A DNA stretch of 64,000 nucleotides, taken from contig CATIUR010000001.1 in the NCBI GenBank assembly GCA_949592205.1, forward strand, positions 3,884,001 to 3,948,000. The letters are read 5' to 3'. Below the pieces are notes generated by a model that did no database searches, was not told where the DNA came from, and worked only from the letters and a program-made list of their open reading frames with translations. Positions within the stretch are counted from its first letter, which is position 1. The number at the start of each line of letters is the position of its first letter. The DNA is from Helichrysum umbraculigerum. Lineage: Eukaryota; Streptophyta; Magnoliopsida; Asterales; Asteraceae. Below, piece by piece: positions 37,998 through 50,327 of this stretch. The translations under genes were made by a program, and so were the position numbers.

Positions 37998-38188
37998 CCA
38001 GGGAACACACCCACAAAGTTCATGAATTAATAAGTAAGAACTTTATAAATAAAGTGCTGAACTTACTGCCAGTCTAACGCTATCAAAAATAAACAACCAT
38101 ATTAGCATAATAATAATAAGTGTGATAAGTAAAAGTAATAATAAGTACAGTCATCCAAAATATAAATGTCAAATGTATCAAACATAAT

Positions 38189-39620
38189 CTAATCATCATC
38201 CGAATCCTCCTGCCCCGGCTGTCTCGAAGGTCCAGCTCCATCATCAAATACTATCGGAACATATGGCTGGAATGCAATAGACCTCTCTGTCAACAACTGC
38301 TGCAATAATCCATGCTGATAATCAGGTCTGTGAAACCTCTCTCTCTCAAACCTATCAAACCTCTGCTCAAACCTAGTAAATCTCTGATCAATCGTATCAA
38401 ACCTCCTACCATGTCCAATCTCAATCCTCTCCAGCCTCTGCTGAATATCATCTAACATATCACCCCGGCCACGGCCTCTACCACGTCCTCTGCCTCTACC
38501 TGCTGGCAGATCAACCTCGGGTACTGGAATCTCAGGTACTGGTGGTGGTACAGCTACTGATGGTGGTGGAACGGGTGGTCCTCTCAATCTAGCTCTCTGT
38601 ACAGGCTGCTGTCTAGGTGCAACCTCAGGCGTCCATAACAATACTCCCTCCTGTACACCCTCCTGTACACCCTCCTGAAGAATCCCTAATTCAATCAACT
38701 TGTCCTCGCCTAGCAAGGACATCCCAGGTGTAACCGGTGTGCAAGTCAAAAAATCAGCAGCTGCCATCTGATAATACTGAGCTATCCTCGTAACATACTG
38801 TCCTCCACACAAACTACTGGTAAGCCTATGCCCAGTCGCTCCGGTGATCATCCAATGAACTAATCTCCAGGGAACATTGATCAGCGTCCCCTGAATCATA
38901 GTATGCAAATAAAAGAAATCTGGTTGATAGACCTTCTCAGGTCCCGTATGCCTACCACAAATAGAAAATGATAACAACCTATGTAATAGCCGATGAACCG
39001 GGCTCCTCATATGTATATTTGAAGGTGCTCTATCCCCATAATCAACAATAGCCAGTTGTCTCCAATACTCAGCTATCTCAACCGACGAATACTGCTCTAC
39101 CATAACTGCAGTCAAATGCTCTACAAAAGAATGGTTGTGGAGCTCATCTAGTGTATAGAGCCCCACAGCTACTCCAAAATCATAGACCTAGGCTGACCTC
39201 CTAAATAAAAAGAAATCGAAGGCTGGTCAAACTGTCTAGACACAGCATCAAACCTAAGGGTCGTATAAAACTCGATGACAAGCTCTCTATAGATAATCTC
39301 CCGTATATGAAATAAACGAAACCAAGCCAGAGAAACAAAACCAACATCACCTGAAGGTAAAATATAACTCTGAGTCATCAATCTCCTCAAAGTAACATCC
39401 CCAGTCTCTCCCTCTCGGCGAGGATCTATAACTCTCTCCATAACTGACCAGTCCAAAACATCTGGAGTCTCAACCGGCTGAGCAATATACTCCAGTTATC
39501 CATCAGAAACTCTGCTCTCCGCTCTGCTGTAATAGTCTCATGCTCAAAACGTAGATACGGGTGTAGCTGAAAATCCTCTCTGTCTAATAGTGCACTTCCA
39601 CGCTGTCGTCTGGTAGACAT
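38189..39620 (-). pseudogene. Broken ORF1 (Gag-like) of a Tat/Athila-like element
   Basis: Three successive minus-strand frames (39620-39426, 39456-39169, 39166-38189) read as one protein with frame changes near 39460 and near 39180. The family is recognised by the ATHILA ORF1-type core: FYTTLRFDA, FYLGGQPRS, a VGLYTLDEL-like segment, IAEYWRQL, PVHRLLHRLL and CGGQYVTRIAQYY. Downstream come an EGVQ repeat, a proline-rich stretch, a (GR)n run and a C-terminal coiled coil with repeated RFxRFEQRFDRFE. In the second break the second frame ends at a TAG while the third continues the family motif, so single-base indels are likely. Just before the start, TATTACAG/AC may be a splice acceptor paired with AAAG/GTATC near 40383 for a leader intron. 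Confidence 0.75.
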
Positions 39621-39692
39621 GTCTGTAATATCAACTTAAACAATGTGTTAGTGTAAAATAATATCGGTTGCATGTATTTGCTGGAAATGTTG

Positions 39693-40573
39693 GCCAACCG
39701 CCGGTTGGTCAATTTTCATGCAGGCAGCACTTCGGCTAGCCATTCTATAGCCACATGTGTAATTTTCAAATATTATAAATACTATGCCTGATATAAAATA
39801 AGTCAACAATGAAACTTATTCACGCCTAATACTAATTTTTAAATTTTTATAAATGTTTTTATTTCGAAAATAATATCGAATCTCAATCTGTATAATAAAT
39901 TTGATATAATTAAGTTTTAAAAACAATGTCGAACCATCTAACATGTTTTTGTTATTACAAATAATATCGAGTCTAAAGGTTTCGTAATCATTTTATCTAG
40001 AATATTAATAAATGTTTATTCAAAGTCAAATATATATATGAAATTGAATTTTATAATTTCAAAATTTTATTGAATCCAAAATGTTGTCGTTAAAAAATGT
40101 CATTTTATATCCATTAAATTTTGTATTCGAGTAATAGTATAACTTTTACCAAAAATATTTAAAACCGAGCCCTAATCCTAATTAACTCGATCCGCAACAA
40201 TCCGCAATCAATCCTCAAACCACAAAATCATAACCTAACTAACCTAAACTAGTTTCTAAGCTTTCCTAATCATGCAAACTAACAAAATACTTGCAATCAA
40301 TCCAAAAACCGCAAACAAACATAATCAAAATAAATATTTCGGAATTCAAAGTGCGAAAAATATGAAAAATGAATTAGATGATACCTTTGATGAAGCAAAG
40401 CTCGAAAACGAAGTGAAATGATGATGATGATGATATGATTTTTCGGGTGTTGGTGATTCGTCCGATCGTATGTGTGTGTATGTGTGGGTGTAAAATGGCA
40501 GAAATGGTGGCTGTTCGTTTTTTGATCGAAAAAGTATCCAACCGCCGGTTGGGCTTTTCAACCGCCGGTTGGT
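39693..40573. repeat. CCAACCGCCGGTTGG palindromes in the leader region
   Basis: Perfect or near-perfect copies at 39693-39708, 40538-40553 and 40558-40573; the same word occurs in the 3' LTR at 27045-27142. The two at 40.5 kb lie just upstream of a leader-like exon of the Tat/Athila-like element. Confidence 0.85.
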
Positions 40574-40640
40574 TTGAACAGGCCCAAAGCTTTAATTCGG
40601 CCCATTCATTTTTTTGGGCTTGATTTTTTTCAATCCAATA

Positions 40641-41448
40641 TTATTTAGAATTTAGCCCGTCAAAAATTCGGTATGTATAATTTGATAATTTTATGTTTTT
40701 AGAAATATATGAATTATATAAGTTGCGTAATACATAATAACAATCTTATGTACAATTACAACATACCTACAAACCATAATCTATGTGCATTTTAGAAATT
40801 GTTTCTTATTTTTAGGTAACAACTTTTTAAAACTTTAAATAATAAATGGATAAAAAGACTTATCGTTTTAGTAGTTTGTACTTTTAATATAAATTCTTGT
40901 AATGCTGTTAGTTGCGACAAATAACGGATATAATAAATCTTACCTTAGCATACATAGATTTTTCAATCGGTGATTGCGTCGACTCATCTACCGTTGGAAA
41001 TTCAATTGTCGACTTTATCGAATTCCAACTATTGTTTCAATCTTTTTGTCACCAAAAATATTATATTTAATATATCTGCAATCTTGTAAACAATGTTAAG
41101 CATACTTTCAAAACTTATTGTTTAATATCTTTTAAGTAATTTATGAATTTAATTTCTATCACTATTGCAACTCGTGTAAAAATCAATTCTAAATACTTAA
41201 AATTTCTAACATTTGTGTAGCTAATACAAATAAAGATGAGATAATCATATAATTCTGAAAACAGTAAACTCTATATTAATCAAATATGAAACTAAAAACA
41301 GTAAACTTTAATATCCAAATAATATTCAAATCCTAAACACTTATTAAACTAAAACAGGAAAAATTAACTAAAACATAAAAAATTTAACTAGTTATTAAAA
41401 ACGGAGAGGTTGCAAATGATCTTTAGAAATGATATTACATGTTCAAGC
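40641..41448. other. AT-rich noncoding DNA
   Basis: No reading frames, terminal repeats or motifs recognised. Confidence 0.5.
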
Positions 41449-42622
41449 CTAATTCCCACTAACAGGTCTTCCAAAGTTCTCAGGATAAATTCTTCGAAAG
41501 TGCAAATAGATCTTATTCGTTATCTCGGGTATTGGCGAGGCATATTCAGAGAAACTCTCATGATGAATCTTTTCAGCATCTTCTACTTCTATGAGTGTGG
41601 CAGCTACTCTTTTTACCTTTTTAGCTATTTTTCCATCTTCATCACGGGAAGAGATGAATGCACAAACCTGCGAGCCTAAAGGCAGTGGCGGAACTTGAAC
41701 TTTATTATTGGGGAGGCCAATGGTATCTCTAAGTCTTTGAAATACACACAAACTTAGGAAAAATCAAAAAAGTGAAAAACATGAAATAACCAAATGCTAA
41801 TTTAATCTTTGTACAGCATATAAATTGTCAAAGGAGCACAAATGGTAAATCTCACCACTTTAAGGTGTAATCCCGGTCCTATTTATATTAGGAGCGTTAA
41901 CACATACATGTTACAACAATCGAACCTCAAATTAAAAGAATCGAACCTAATGCTAATAAATAGAAAATTGAAATTCAAAATCTCAAACACAGAGATTAGC
42001 CGAAGAAATTTAAATGGATAGTTTCAAGAAACTTATTATGTTCACTTGTTTAAGTATTAAGGCTGAAGTAATTGAATATCCAAAAAAAAAAATATCCTTA
42101 CATAACCAGAATCGTCAAATTGAGAGTTAACTAATTGTATGAAATAATTTTTACTTTGAAAGGAGTCCATGAAAATATTTTTGGGCCGACTACTAAAGTT
42201 GCTAGTTGCCTACAATAATTTTTTACTATTTTAGTTGTTATGGGAGGGCCACCAAAGTAAAATAATGAATCCATCCTAGAATATCAGAGATATATGCACT
42301 ATTGGCCCAAGTTTAGGGGGGGCCACAGCCCTCTCTTGTCTACAATCTACATGAAGTTCCGCCTTTGCCTAAAGGTATGAGGTTTTGGATCTGAAAATAT
42401 CTGCAAGTAAATGGTAATTAGCTTAGTCAAATCTCAAATCATGTTACGATCACAACTTAAAGCACCGTAGTTTGACAGACTACTATGTAATAAAACTATA
42501 AAGAGGCTATATTAAGATAATCATGTTGCTGGTTGTGTAAACCAAAAGTGAAAGATTCTTTACCGGTTCATATGCCTTCAAGAATACAAATGGAGACTTG
42601 TCCACCTCTTGCTTTGTGCTTA
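41449..42622 (-). pseudogene. Unidentified exon-like segments, split by a hAT element
   Basis: On the minus strand, 42622-42564 reads STKQEVDKSPFVFLKAYEP and ends at a GT donor. 42401-42376 follows an acceptor-like TTTGCAG. Across the hAT insertion it would continue in 41674-41449 (PLGSQVCAFISSRDEDG, VAATLIEVEDAEKIHHES, IYLHFRRIYPENFGRP, then a stop). The open frame, splice-like edges and codon quality suggest real coding ancestry. I do not recognise the family. The insertion at 41683-42367 would break the protein, so this is probably a dead gene or a captured fragment. Confidence 0.4.
41683..42367. mobile_element. Non-autonomous hAT element (685 bp)
   Basis: Identical 8-bp target duplications CCTAAAGG flank it (41675-41682 and 42368-42375). 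The ends CAGTGGCGGAACTT and the complement CAAAGGCGGAACTT are inverted and begin with CA, typical of hAT. No transposase frame. Confidence 0.92.
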
Positions 42623-42912
42623 AGATGAGAGAAATTCAACTCCTATCAAGTGTTAGAAAATATATGAGGATTAATGCAATTATGTGCACTTAATTTTACA
42701 ACAGTTGCTAACTTGCTATATGTGAAGCTTTATAAATTCAGAAACTTATTCGCGGGTCAATACATTGCAACGGAGGCATGACACTACTTCTGGCACCGCT
42801 TTCCAAATGCCACATTGCAACCAAAGCATGGAGTGAGTCATGGATAGCCAAAAGAACACACAAACCCGAATCCACGTCCTTCAACTTCAAGCTTTAAACA
42901 GGATCTTCTTGG

Positions 42913-43248
42913 GGAATGAACTACTGCACCTAAAGTTGAGCTCACAGTATCTTTAGCAATCAAAGATAACTTTATCATATCTCCTAATTTGATTATCTTA
43001 GAGGCAGAATAAAAAGGGTTCAATTTTCAACATAGACAATATTATAAAATCGTTGAAATATAAAAGAACCAACAACTATCGATAATCCTTATCACTTGAT
43101 TTATTGATAAATAGATCAAAGAAGCCCAAAAAGGGGATCCTATAAGCAATGAACAATGAATTGTGGAGCTTACATGGAATAGAGATGCCAAGTCATGAAA
43201 TCCATCTGGCCTCTTATCTCTTGTAGTTATTCTTAGATAAACATTGAT
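42913..43248 (-). pseudogene. IspE (CDP-ME kinase) gene fragment
   Basis: Exon-like 43248-43174 (after GCAG, before GTAAGC) encodes INVYLRITTRDKRPDGFHDL and continues ASLFH. Exon-like 42996-42913 begins IIKLGDMIKLSLIAKDTVSS. Together they match, in order and without gap, the N-terminal region of plant 4-diphosphocytidyl-2-C-methyl-D-erythritol kinase (KINVFLRIT ... DGFHDLASLFHV ... LGDxIKFSLS), the plastid MEP-pathway kinase. The upstream transit peptide and the downstream ATP-binding GLGGGSSNAA loop are not found nearby, and the frame degrades after 42913. It is therefore a truncated pseudogene or captured piece. Confidence 0.65.
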
Positions 43249-43254
43249 CTGCAT

Positions 43255-45330
43255 GTCAAAAAGATGTCAATCCCACCTCAACCAGTTCATAAAGCATAGT
43301 CTTAATAACAAAATAAAAAATGACCATCTCTGTTACTTTGACATTATTCTTGAATTTAAAAGATTTGGAAGTCTTACACTAACACTTTCACCAACTACCT
43401 TCAATCAGGAAATTTTTTACAGTAACACTTGACAAAGCCTGCATCTTTTAATACATAAATAAAGTGAGCTAAAATATCATGCAAACAATAGTGAATATAG
43501 TTTCTACTAACATATAAAAGTACTTAAACTATCACCTTTCTATATATGAACTGATGTTGGAGATTTGAAATCCATACCACCTATAATAAATAAAATATTT
43601 AAAATCCATACCAGAAGGAACAACTTTCGTGTATAAGTAGACGATCAAATTCGGTCATCGGCTTGCAGAACATCTTCACATATATAGATGGCAACTTATT
43701 TAACTAACAAATCGTAAAAAGCATAAATTCTATAAAACACAGGCCAAATTGTAAAAGGTAGTTACACCATAGCTATAATACTTAAAAAATCCTAGCTCTT
43801 TAGAAGGGAGTTACAGTTGTAGGTTACTATAACTTACCAATTTGGTGATATAATATGGATTGCTTAAACCCATTTGAAAATTCTTGTGCCCAAATCTGCG
43901 ATACAATATCAAGATAAGAAAATATGTCAACATCTTAAAAAAATAACATAAGTACATATACATGTTATGGTTATTTAACAAAATCATAAAGAAAAACATA
44001 GGAAATACACAAATATAAAATTAAGCAGCCTACTAATTATAAATATATCAATTAATCACTGATAGAGATGAGTATGTACCCTGCGTAATTAGATTATAAT
44101 TTTTGAAAAAGTATATTAACCCACCATAGCGAAAGTCGGAAACATCAACCAGCAAAATAACAAACAAATTCACTAATCACAACACACAGTACATATCAAA
44201 AATGAGTTGACCACCTTGTGGGATGTTATAAATGGAACTATAAAAGAGCGGAAACTGTGATAAAATTCATTGCATCACTTTCTATTCCAAAGCCATGCTC
44301 GATTTTTACTGATCTTTTAAACGCAAATGTCGATCCTTCCACCAATTCTGCTACAATATAAAGTACGTTCATATTGATCTCATAAACTCATACTCAATTC
44401 ATATTGATTGCTTACCAACACAAGATGATCTTATAAACTTATAAAAAAAGGTCAATAGCCATAGATGCGTAAAACTTACTACTTGACACTGAAACACAAC
44501 TCCAAACCCTGATAAATACAACTGAAAGAATATTAAAAATCAACATGTAGCTTGTAGCAGAGTTGCAGTAAATGAGATTAAAAATAAACCCTACAACTAA
44601 AGAAGATGACAAAGGACAATCGCCTATAAGAAGATCCTGTAGAAAAAGTGAAGGCTTTGCACTCCTAAAACAATCAGACAAAATATATCAGATCCAAACC
44701 GTATCTATACATGAAATCAAATTTACCAAAACCAAATCTAAACCCTAATTTCAAATAAAATATAAATAATTAAAATAGCAATACCTGGATGTTGATAATG
44801 AACGGCCATTGAAATTCATGGTAGATAAACATGATGAACATCTTGATTCAATTCTACATTTATAACAAAATTACCAAATCTGCGATAAATCAGAATGCGA
44901 TAAAATCATTTGCACAACAGATCAACCAATTGAGTGAAGAGCAACGATCCAATGTTTTCGAATAGGGTATTTTAAACGTTGCAATCCATTGTTGTTAACC
45001 CTAAGACAAGCTTGCCCTTCCAAACCTGCACAATCAATAGTCGTATTATTTAATTAAAATCATCAATATATGAAATATGAAACTGGTGTTAAACAATCAG
45101 TGTCGTATTATTTGGTTAATTATAGATTGAACTGGAGCCATCGAATAAACCGTTTGTTTCATTTGACGAATAGAGCCGGAATTGCTGGTTAACTTGCCGT
45201 AACATCGGGCCTTCAGGTTCAGCCATGAATATGCTCCGCCCATGTACCGCCGTGTGCCGCCATCTTCCTTTAGTCGAGAATGACGAGAAAGAGAAAGGGT
45301 TCGAGGTTTATCCGTATTTGAACATGCTTG
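43255..45330 (-). other. Gene-fragment-like DNA on the minus strand
   Basis: Several short frames bounded by splice-like sites are visible: near 44350 (AELVEGSTFAFKRSVKIEH), near 43890 (FGHKNFQMGLSNPYYITKL), near 43680 (KPMTEFDRLLIHESCSF) and near 43430 (ALSSVTVKNFLIE). Near 45290 an ATG opens only 14 codons. These may be exons of the same decayed locus as the IspE piece or a mosaic of captured exons. None is recognised. Confidence 0.3.
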
Positions 45331-46069
45331 TTTAACAAATTGGTGCAGCCGGCTTATTCCTTTTTTTTTGTTTTATTAATTAATTTAATAATTTAATTAT
45401 TAAGCATTAATGAGTATTAATCTCACTTAATAATTATCTAATTGAAAATTTGAAATTTAAAAAGGTGGACTTACAGCTAATTAAGGGATAAGAGTGGGGT
45501 TATAATGGTCATTAGACTTAATTAGGATTAGTTATTTAGGTTGTCACCCAAAAAAAAGAATGATCAATGGCTATAAAAAAAGACTTATCAAAATTAAGGG
45601 GGAAGATTAACTTAAAAGAGGTTAATTATGGAAGGGTACCTAAATAGTGGTTTCTTTTAAATATATAAAGAGATTATTTACTAATAAAATAGTGTTTCGG
45701 GTATATATGATATTTTTGAATTGTGTTGGGTATATATGTAATTTATATGGTTTAAGTAGGGGATATATGTAATTAGCCCTAAAATTAAACCCTTCTCCTT
45801 GTGTTCTTCAAAAACCGACTTCACTAAAAGCATATACGTGATACTTCTGTGTTTTAATTGTTAGTATACTGTAGAGTGATATAGAACCAGTGTTTTTATA
45901 CTACAATTTACAATTAAAACCCTTACCTTATAGTACTTGTCACTTTTAGTCCCTCTACTAACAATTTCATTAAATGGTAAGTCCTATTGACACAAAACAT
46001 ATTACACAGTTAGTCCTTCTAACTTAAACAGTTAAAATAGTATATTTTAAAGTTTTGTACCTACGAAAT

Positions 46070-46400
46070 TTGGAGCGTTACATTATCTTTCCTATAACCA
46101 AATCTCATTATTGCCGCAAAGTGCTTATTCCCAAACCTCCCGGTACCCATGAATTTCTCTAAAAGTTTGATAAATAGAGATTTATCTCAAGTAATGTGCT
46201 TGGAACATCCCGAGTCGAGATACCAAACGCATAAGAGCCCCTCAGGAACCCAATTTTGCAATAAGTTTGTGAGGTTTAGTACAATTCAGTGTGTAGTTGG
46301 GATGCCCTTTGTCTTTTGAACGCATTTCTAAAACTTGGATCGGTTGGTCTTTGAAATTGAAATTCCTTGTAGAAAATCACCTTTGAGGAAGTGTTTTGGG
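46070..46400 (-). pseudogene. Copia retrotransposon protease/pre-integrase remnant
   Basis: On the minus strand, 46225-46202 reads WYLDSGCS, the copia aspartic-protease motif, followed by KHIT, an in-frame TGA (about 46189), then DKSLFIKLLEKFMGTGRFGN and KHFAAI, as in the copia GAG-pre-integrase region. The flanking frames are interrupted. An old fragment without LTRs that I can see. Confidence 0.75.
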
Positions 46401-47394
46401 AATCCATTTACTCTTGGTTTCATATTTTACCCAACCCTTGTGCACCCATCGCATGTTAGCAACAGAATTATCATACATATATACTAGAAACATTTTGTGT
46501 ATTCACATACAAATCATTAACAAAAAAAGGAAGCAATCATTTGTAATAAGTTTGCAAGCGTATACAAAACTTTATTACATTTCTTAGAACTCATAAGTGA
46601 GTCATGACTCGTGATTATTTTGTTTATAGAAAGCGTTCTGAATAGTATGATATCTAGGTGTTGTTCTTCGAGAATTGACAGTGGTAGATGAAAGATTTTG
46701 CATCTATAAAACGATTCGTTATGACTATATACATGATCAGAAATTGATTTCAAGTTGAAATTTGCATCAAATTTGAACATTTGATTTCGGAAAACAATAC
46801 AGTGTCTATCGTTTTCTTCATTATCAGTGTATATCGCATTAGAAGAAATGATCAACAAAAGAGGTTTTGATGTTAAGCAACAAAATGCTTACAATATCAT
46901 AATCTTTTTAGTCATAATGTGCATTATTTCACGAACTACGTACCAAAGTATTATCTAATCCAATTAGTTACAGCCTTCATATACAGTCAACTACCTCTCA
47001 CATAGATGGCCAAGATTAAGATATGATATTGATCATTCTACGTCTAGAATACATAGTCTAGAACATTTAAATAGAATGTTCACAATCTTCAATTGTCATA
47101 TGCTTTCCAGAATATTCCGTAATTAACTTTTAAGTCTTCAAATCCTTGAAGGCCTCTGCCTTTGACTTGTAGATTGGTAATACGTGTGTTTTTATAAATA
47201 TATATTGTTGATGTTAAAGTAGTTTGGACTTCGGAGATGATAACATTTTGTTGGTACTAAATGGATGCATTTTAAGAGCATTAATCATAGATGCAGGTGA
47301 CATTCACATCATCAGTTAAGTCTAATTTACATGATACTTTTAACAAATATAGATACTCAATATTAGTTATTTGCATACTTCAATTGTAACTGTG
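46401..47394. other. Noncoding DNA
   Basis: A 113-codon minus-strand frame (46858-46517) shows no family motif; 46.4-46.6 kb may still belong to the copia remnant. Nothing else recognised. Confidence 0.4.
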
Positions 47395-47406
47395 TTATGA
47401 TACTCT

Positions 47407-47665
47407 AAAAAGGAAAAGGAACCTCACATACCGCCTTCTGCGGGTTAGGGTCCAATACCGTCTAAGACAATGTATGGGAGAGGTTAGATGTAGACAGCCT
47501 TACCCCTATCCTAAAGTAGAGAGGCTACTTCCAGTTCTACCTAAAGGTAGAAAGGACCCCCGGCCTTTTGCAGGGGATGGGATTCGAGCCTCTAACCTCT
47601 TGTTCAAAGGCAAGTGACTCAGCCACTAATCCAACCCCGCTGCTTTGTTTGTGAAGGACTTTGTA
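47407..47665 (-). mobile_element. tRNA-derived SINE
   Basis: Flanked by the 12-bp target duplication TTATGATACTCT (47395-47406 and 47666-47677). On the minus strand it has a box-A-like TGGATTAGTGG and a box-B-like GGCTCGAATCC about 40 nt apart (the RNA polymerase III promoter), an unrelated body, and a pyrimidine-rich TTCCTTTTCCTTTTT tail. The size of 259 bp fits plant SINEs. About 40 nt precede box A, longer than usual. Confidence 0.8.
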
Positions 47666-47673
47666 TTATGATA

Positions 47674-47816
47674 CTCTCTCCATCCTAATTTTATTGTTCA
47701 AGTTATTATCTTTGTTTGTGAAGGAGAAAATATCTACTTGCAAACAGATATTTATCTAACTTATCTTAAATCCAAAAAATATATATTGGAGGACGATATA
47801 AATCGGATGGAGGGAG
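47674..47816. mobile_element. Stowaway-like MITE
   Basis: The ends CTCTCTCCATCC and GGATGGAGGGAG are inverted and flanked by TA (47672-47673, 47817-47818), the mariner/Stowaway signature; 143 bp. The SINE's right target duplication overlaps its first four bases. Confidence 0.88.
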
Positions 47817-48666
47817 TATGGTTAAAGTCATAAATTAGTCACGTACTTTCATATTTGTTTCAATATAAGTATCGAACTAATTTTATTACTTATACTTTGT
47901 AAAAGTATCTCGATATGGGTAATTTTATTACTTATACTTATTAATAGTAAATTACCTACATTAATAATAAAAGTAGTTCGTTATCAACATTGGAATAAAA
48001 ATGAACATACATTATCAATCTATGACCTTACGCCGAGAGAGTATCACTTTCATCTAATTGCAACAAATTTTATGTTTTAGATTTACAATAACTCATCATG
48101 TATTTATTTGGTATATACCTTAATTAATTGTTCTCATAATACATTATTACCAGGATATGTTCATGCACTACTTGTTATATATAGGTTGTATAGTTTTATA
48201 AACACAAGTGGTTACACCTAAAAAGTATATGTTTATACAAATGTGATTCGTGCAACATTTGAATTATTTTATACACCAACAATCTTGTTACAAGGTGTTG
48301 ATTAGAATCTATAAATCATGACAACCAAATAATTTAAGCCAAAGTCTTCATAAGATAGCCGGCTAGCAAGGCTAAATGGAACTATTCAAAGAATATTAAA
48401 TTTAATTAATAAATATGCATATTAATATAACTAAAATGAATGTTGTAAATAAATATACATACAAATATAACTAAAATGAATGTTGATATGAGTGACAAAT
48501 TAAGATGGCAATCTATGTTGTTGACTATTTAAATAATTGAAATTCTCTTATTAGAAACTATATAATTTAAGAAAGATTACTATAAACGTTTGTCACTAAT
48601 AAAAGAAAATTCTCATAATCGAATAGTACAACTGTTGCGTAGATAAACGAGACACTTTCCTATTTC

Positions 48667-48912
48667 GGTTGTATTTGGCAACAATGGGCTGGAGCTGGGG
48701 CTGGAGCTCGAGGCTGGAGGCTGGAGCTTGTGGCTGGAGCTTCTATTCAAAAACCACTTCAAGAAGCTTCTTGTTTACGGGCTTTTAGGGGATTATTTTT
48801 TCACATAGTCCCATTGTTTTTGTGCTGCCAAACAAGACTTATGGGCTGAGGCTTATTAAAAGTAGAAGCTCAACCCCTAAAAGCACTCATAAGCCCCGTG
48901 CCAAACATACCC
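48667..48912. mobile_element. MITE with GGKTRTRTTTGGCA ends
   Basis: The left end GGTTGTATTTGGCA and right end TGCCAAACATACCC are inverted, flanked by TTC on both sides (a possible 3-bp duplication, as in PIF/Harbinger). Inner arms are rich in GGCTGGAGCT and its inverted counterpart (AGAAGCTCAACCCC, CATAAGCCCC). Confidence 0.65.
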
Positions 48913-48915
48913 TTC

Positions 48916-50327
48916 AATTCATTGTTTGCGTAGATAAACCGGCATTTTAAATTACTCCACAATTTGATTGTTTTAAACCAATAAATGCAAAGACAATGAC
49001 AATGTTGTATCCTTTCATTAAAACGGTCATTTCTTAGATATATTTTGTTTATTTCGGCATTTTATTCGACATTCATTAACTAAACGTGCTAACAAACTCA
49101 TATTAACGAACTTCCTCTCATAGGGTTAACGATTTACAGGCCGTTTCTAAATTTTAGGAGGTTATGAACGAAAACATAAATACTTGTAGAAATGAGGCCA
49201 TATATCAATGTATAAGATAATTTTTTAATCGTTTTTGTTGCGAATTAATCAACTTAATTTTAACAACTTGAGCATATTTTTCTTCTTAAATTTAACAATC
49301 AAATTATATATACAACTATACAAGCATACATATACACAAACATACATTTGAGGTCTTGAGTGGTCGACCACCTCATCCACCTTCAAAGATGGCACTGACG
49401 ATTTGCTCGCGAAATATTCAATATCTACAAAGTTCTAAAGATGAAAAATAATACAGCAAGCACCATTTCAAGTTTTTTAAACTCTTGAAGCTGTAATTGG
49501 AAACTTTGAAAAGAAACATGGACCGTAACACTACTCCCGACTATTAATGTGTCATTTGTTTCTTAGTTATGCCATCTCAACGCCTCAACGGGATTTTTCA
49601 AACTAATACAACGCTACTAATAGTGAATGTGTCACTTCAGTTTTTAAATAATATACTTTTATTTATATGCACTAAACAAAAAACAAGAATACGTTAAAAA
49701 CTGGAGAATGATCCATACACAACTAAATATGTTTTATGATGTCGTACACTAGAACGCTCTAAAGTATAGCTAGTGACGTATGAATTTTTTTTAGTTTACG
49801 GATCGTCAATCTTTAAATATGCTTCTGGCTCCGGTAGGCCCCACATGTTAATCTGATGAGGCTGAGTGGGTTTAATCAATAAGGTGAGTCCCATGATTTG
49901 GAGTACTACAAAAGCAAGTGGGTAGTATTTTAGAAACTGCCATGCTGTCATTGCGTAGTTCCGTGTGGTACTAGGGGTATTCTATTCCTACCCCCATTTT
50001 TACTGCCCCATACCTCCGGGTCCAGTCTGGGCCCAATTTAATCATTTTCTAGTTCAGTCTTTTCTAAGATTGGTCCCAATCCAGTTCAGATCAGTTCATT
50101 TTTAGACTAATCAGGGGGTAGGAATTAGAAAAAGGGGGGGTAAGTGATAGAAAGTAAAAAGAAAATGCATGATGTGATTGATTTGATAGGTGAAGGGGAG
50201 TATGAGATAGAAAAAAGGGGAATAGAGGGTATGTATAGTAGGCCCCGTGGTACTATCGTACCGGTATTATTTTTTACTCCGTATTTTATAAACAAACGAT
50301 CTTTCCACAATGTATGTTTAAATTATA
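48916..50327. other. Noncoding DNA
   Basis: No gene recognised. 49970-50150 is C/G-rich on alternate strands (CTACCCCC ... GGGGGTAG), which may be the ends of an old inverted-repeat element. Confidence 0.4.

Larger units (their letters stand above)
25935..40640 (-). mobile_element. Old Tat/Athila-like gypsy element, split by a younger insertion
   Basis: On the minus strand the order is promoter-like leader (40.3-40.6 kb), ORF1 (39620-38189), 3' noncoding region, polypurine tract (about 27500-27513, AAGTGTGGGGATATT) and 3' LTR. A second AAGTGTGGGGATAG motif is at 28522-28536. The Tekay-like element 28593-37784 with its GAATG duplication sits inside it. Only about 1.5 kb of its own sequence lies between the ORF1 stop and the polypurine tract, with no protease, RT or integrase, so this copy is non-autonomous. 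No matching 5' LTR was found above 40 kb; the left boundary near 25.94 kb is approximate. Confidence 0.6.

Noticed and set aside
25091..46082. A single LTR interrupted between 25.9 and 46 kb, ending GGAGCGTTACA near 46082
   Set aside because: The start and end look LTR-like, but no direct continuity or duplication links them.
47407..47665. Functional tRNA gene
   Set aside because: Box A and box B are present but no cloverleaf or anticodon arm can be drawn; target duplications show a SINE.
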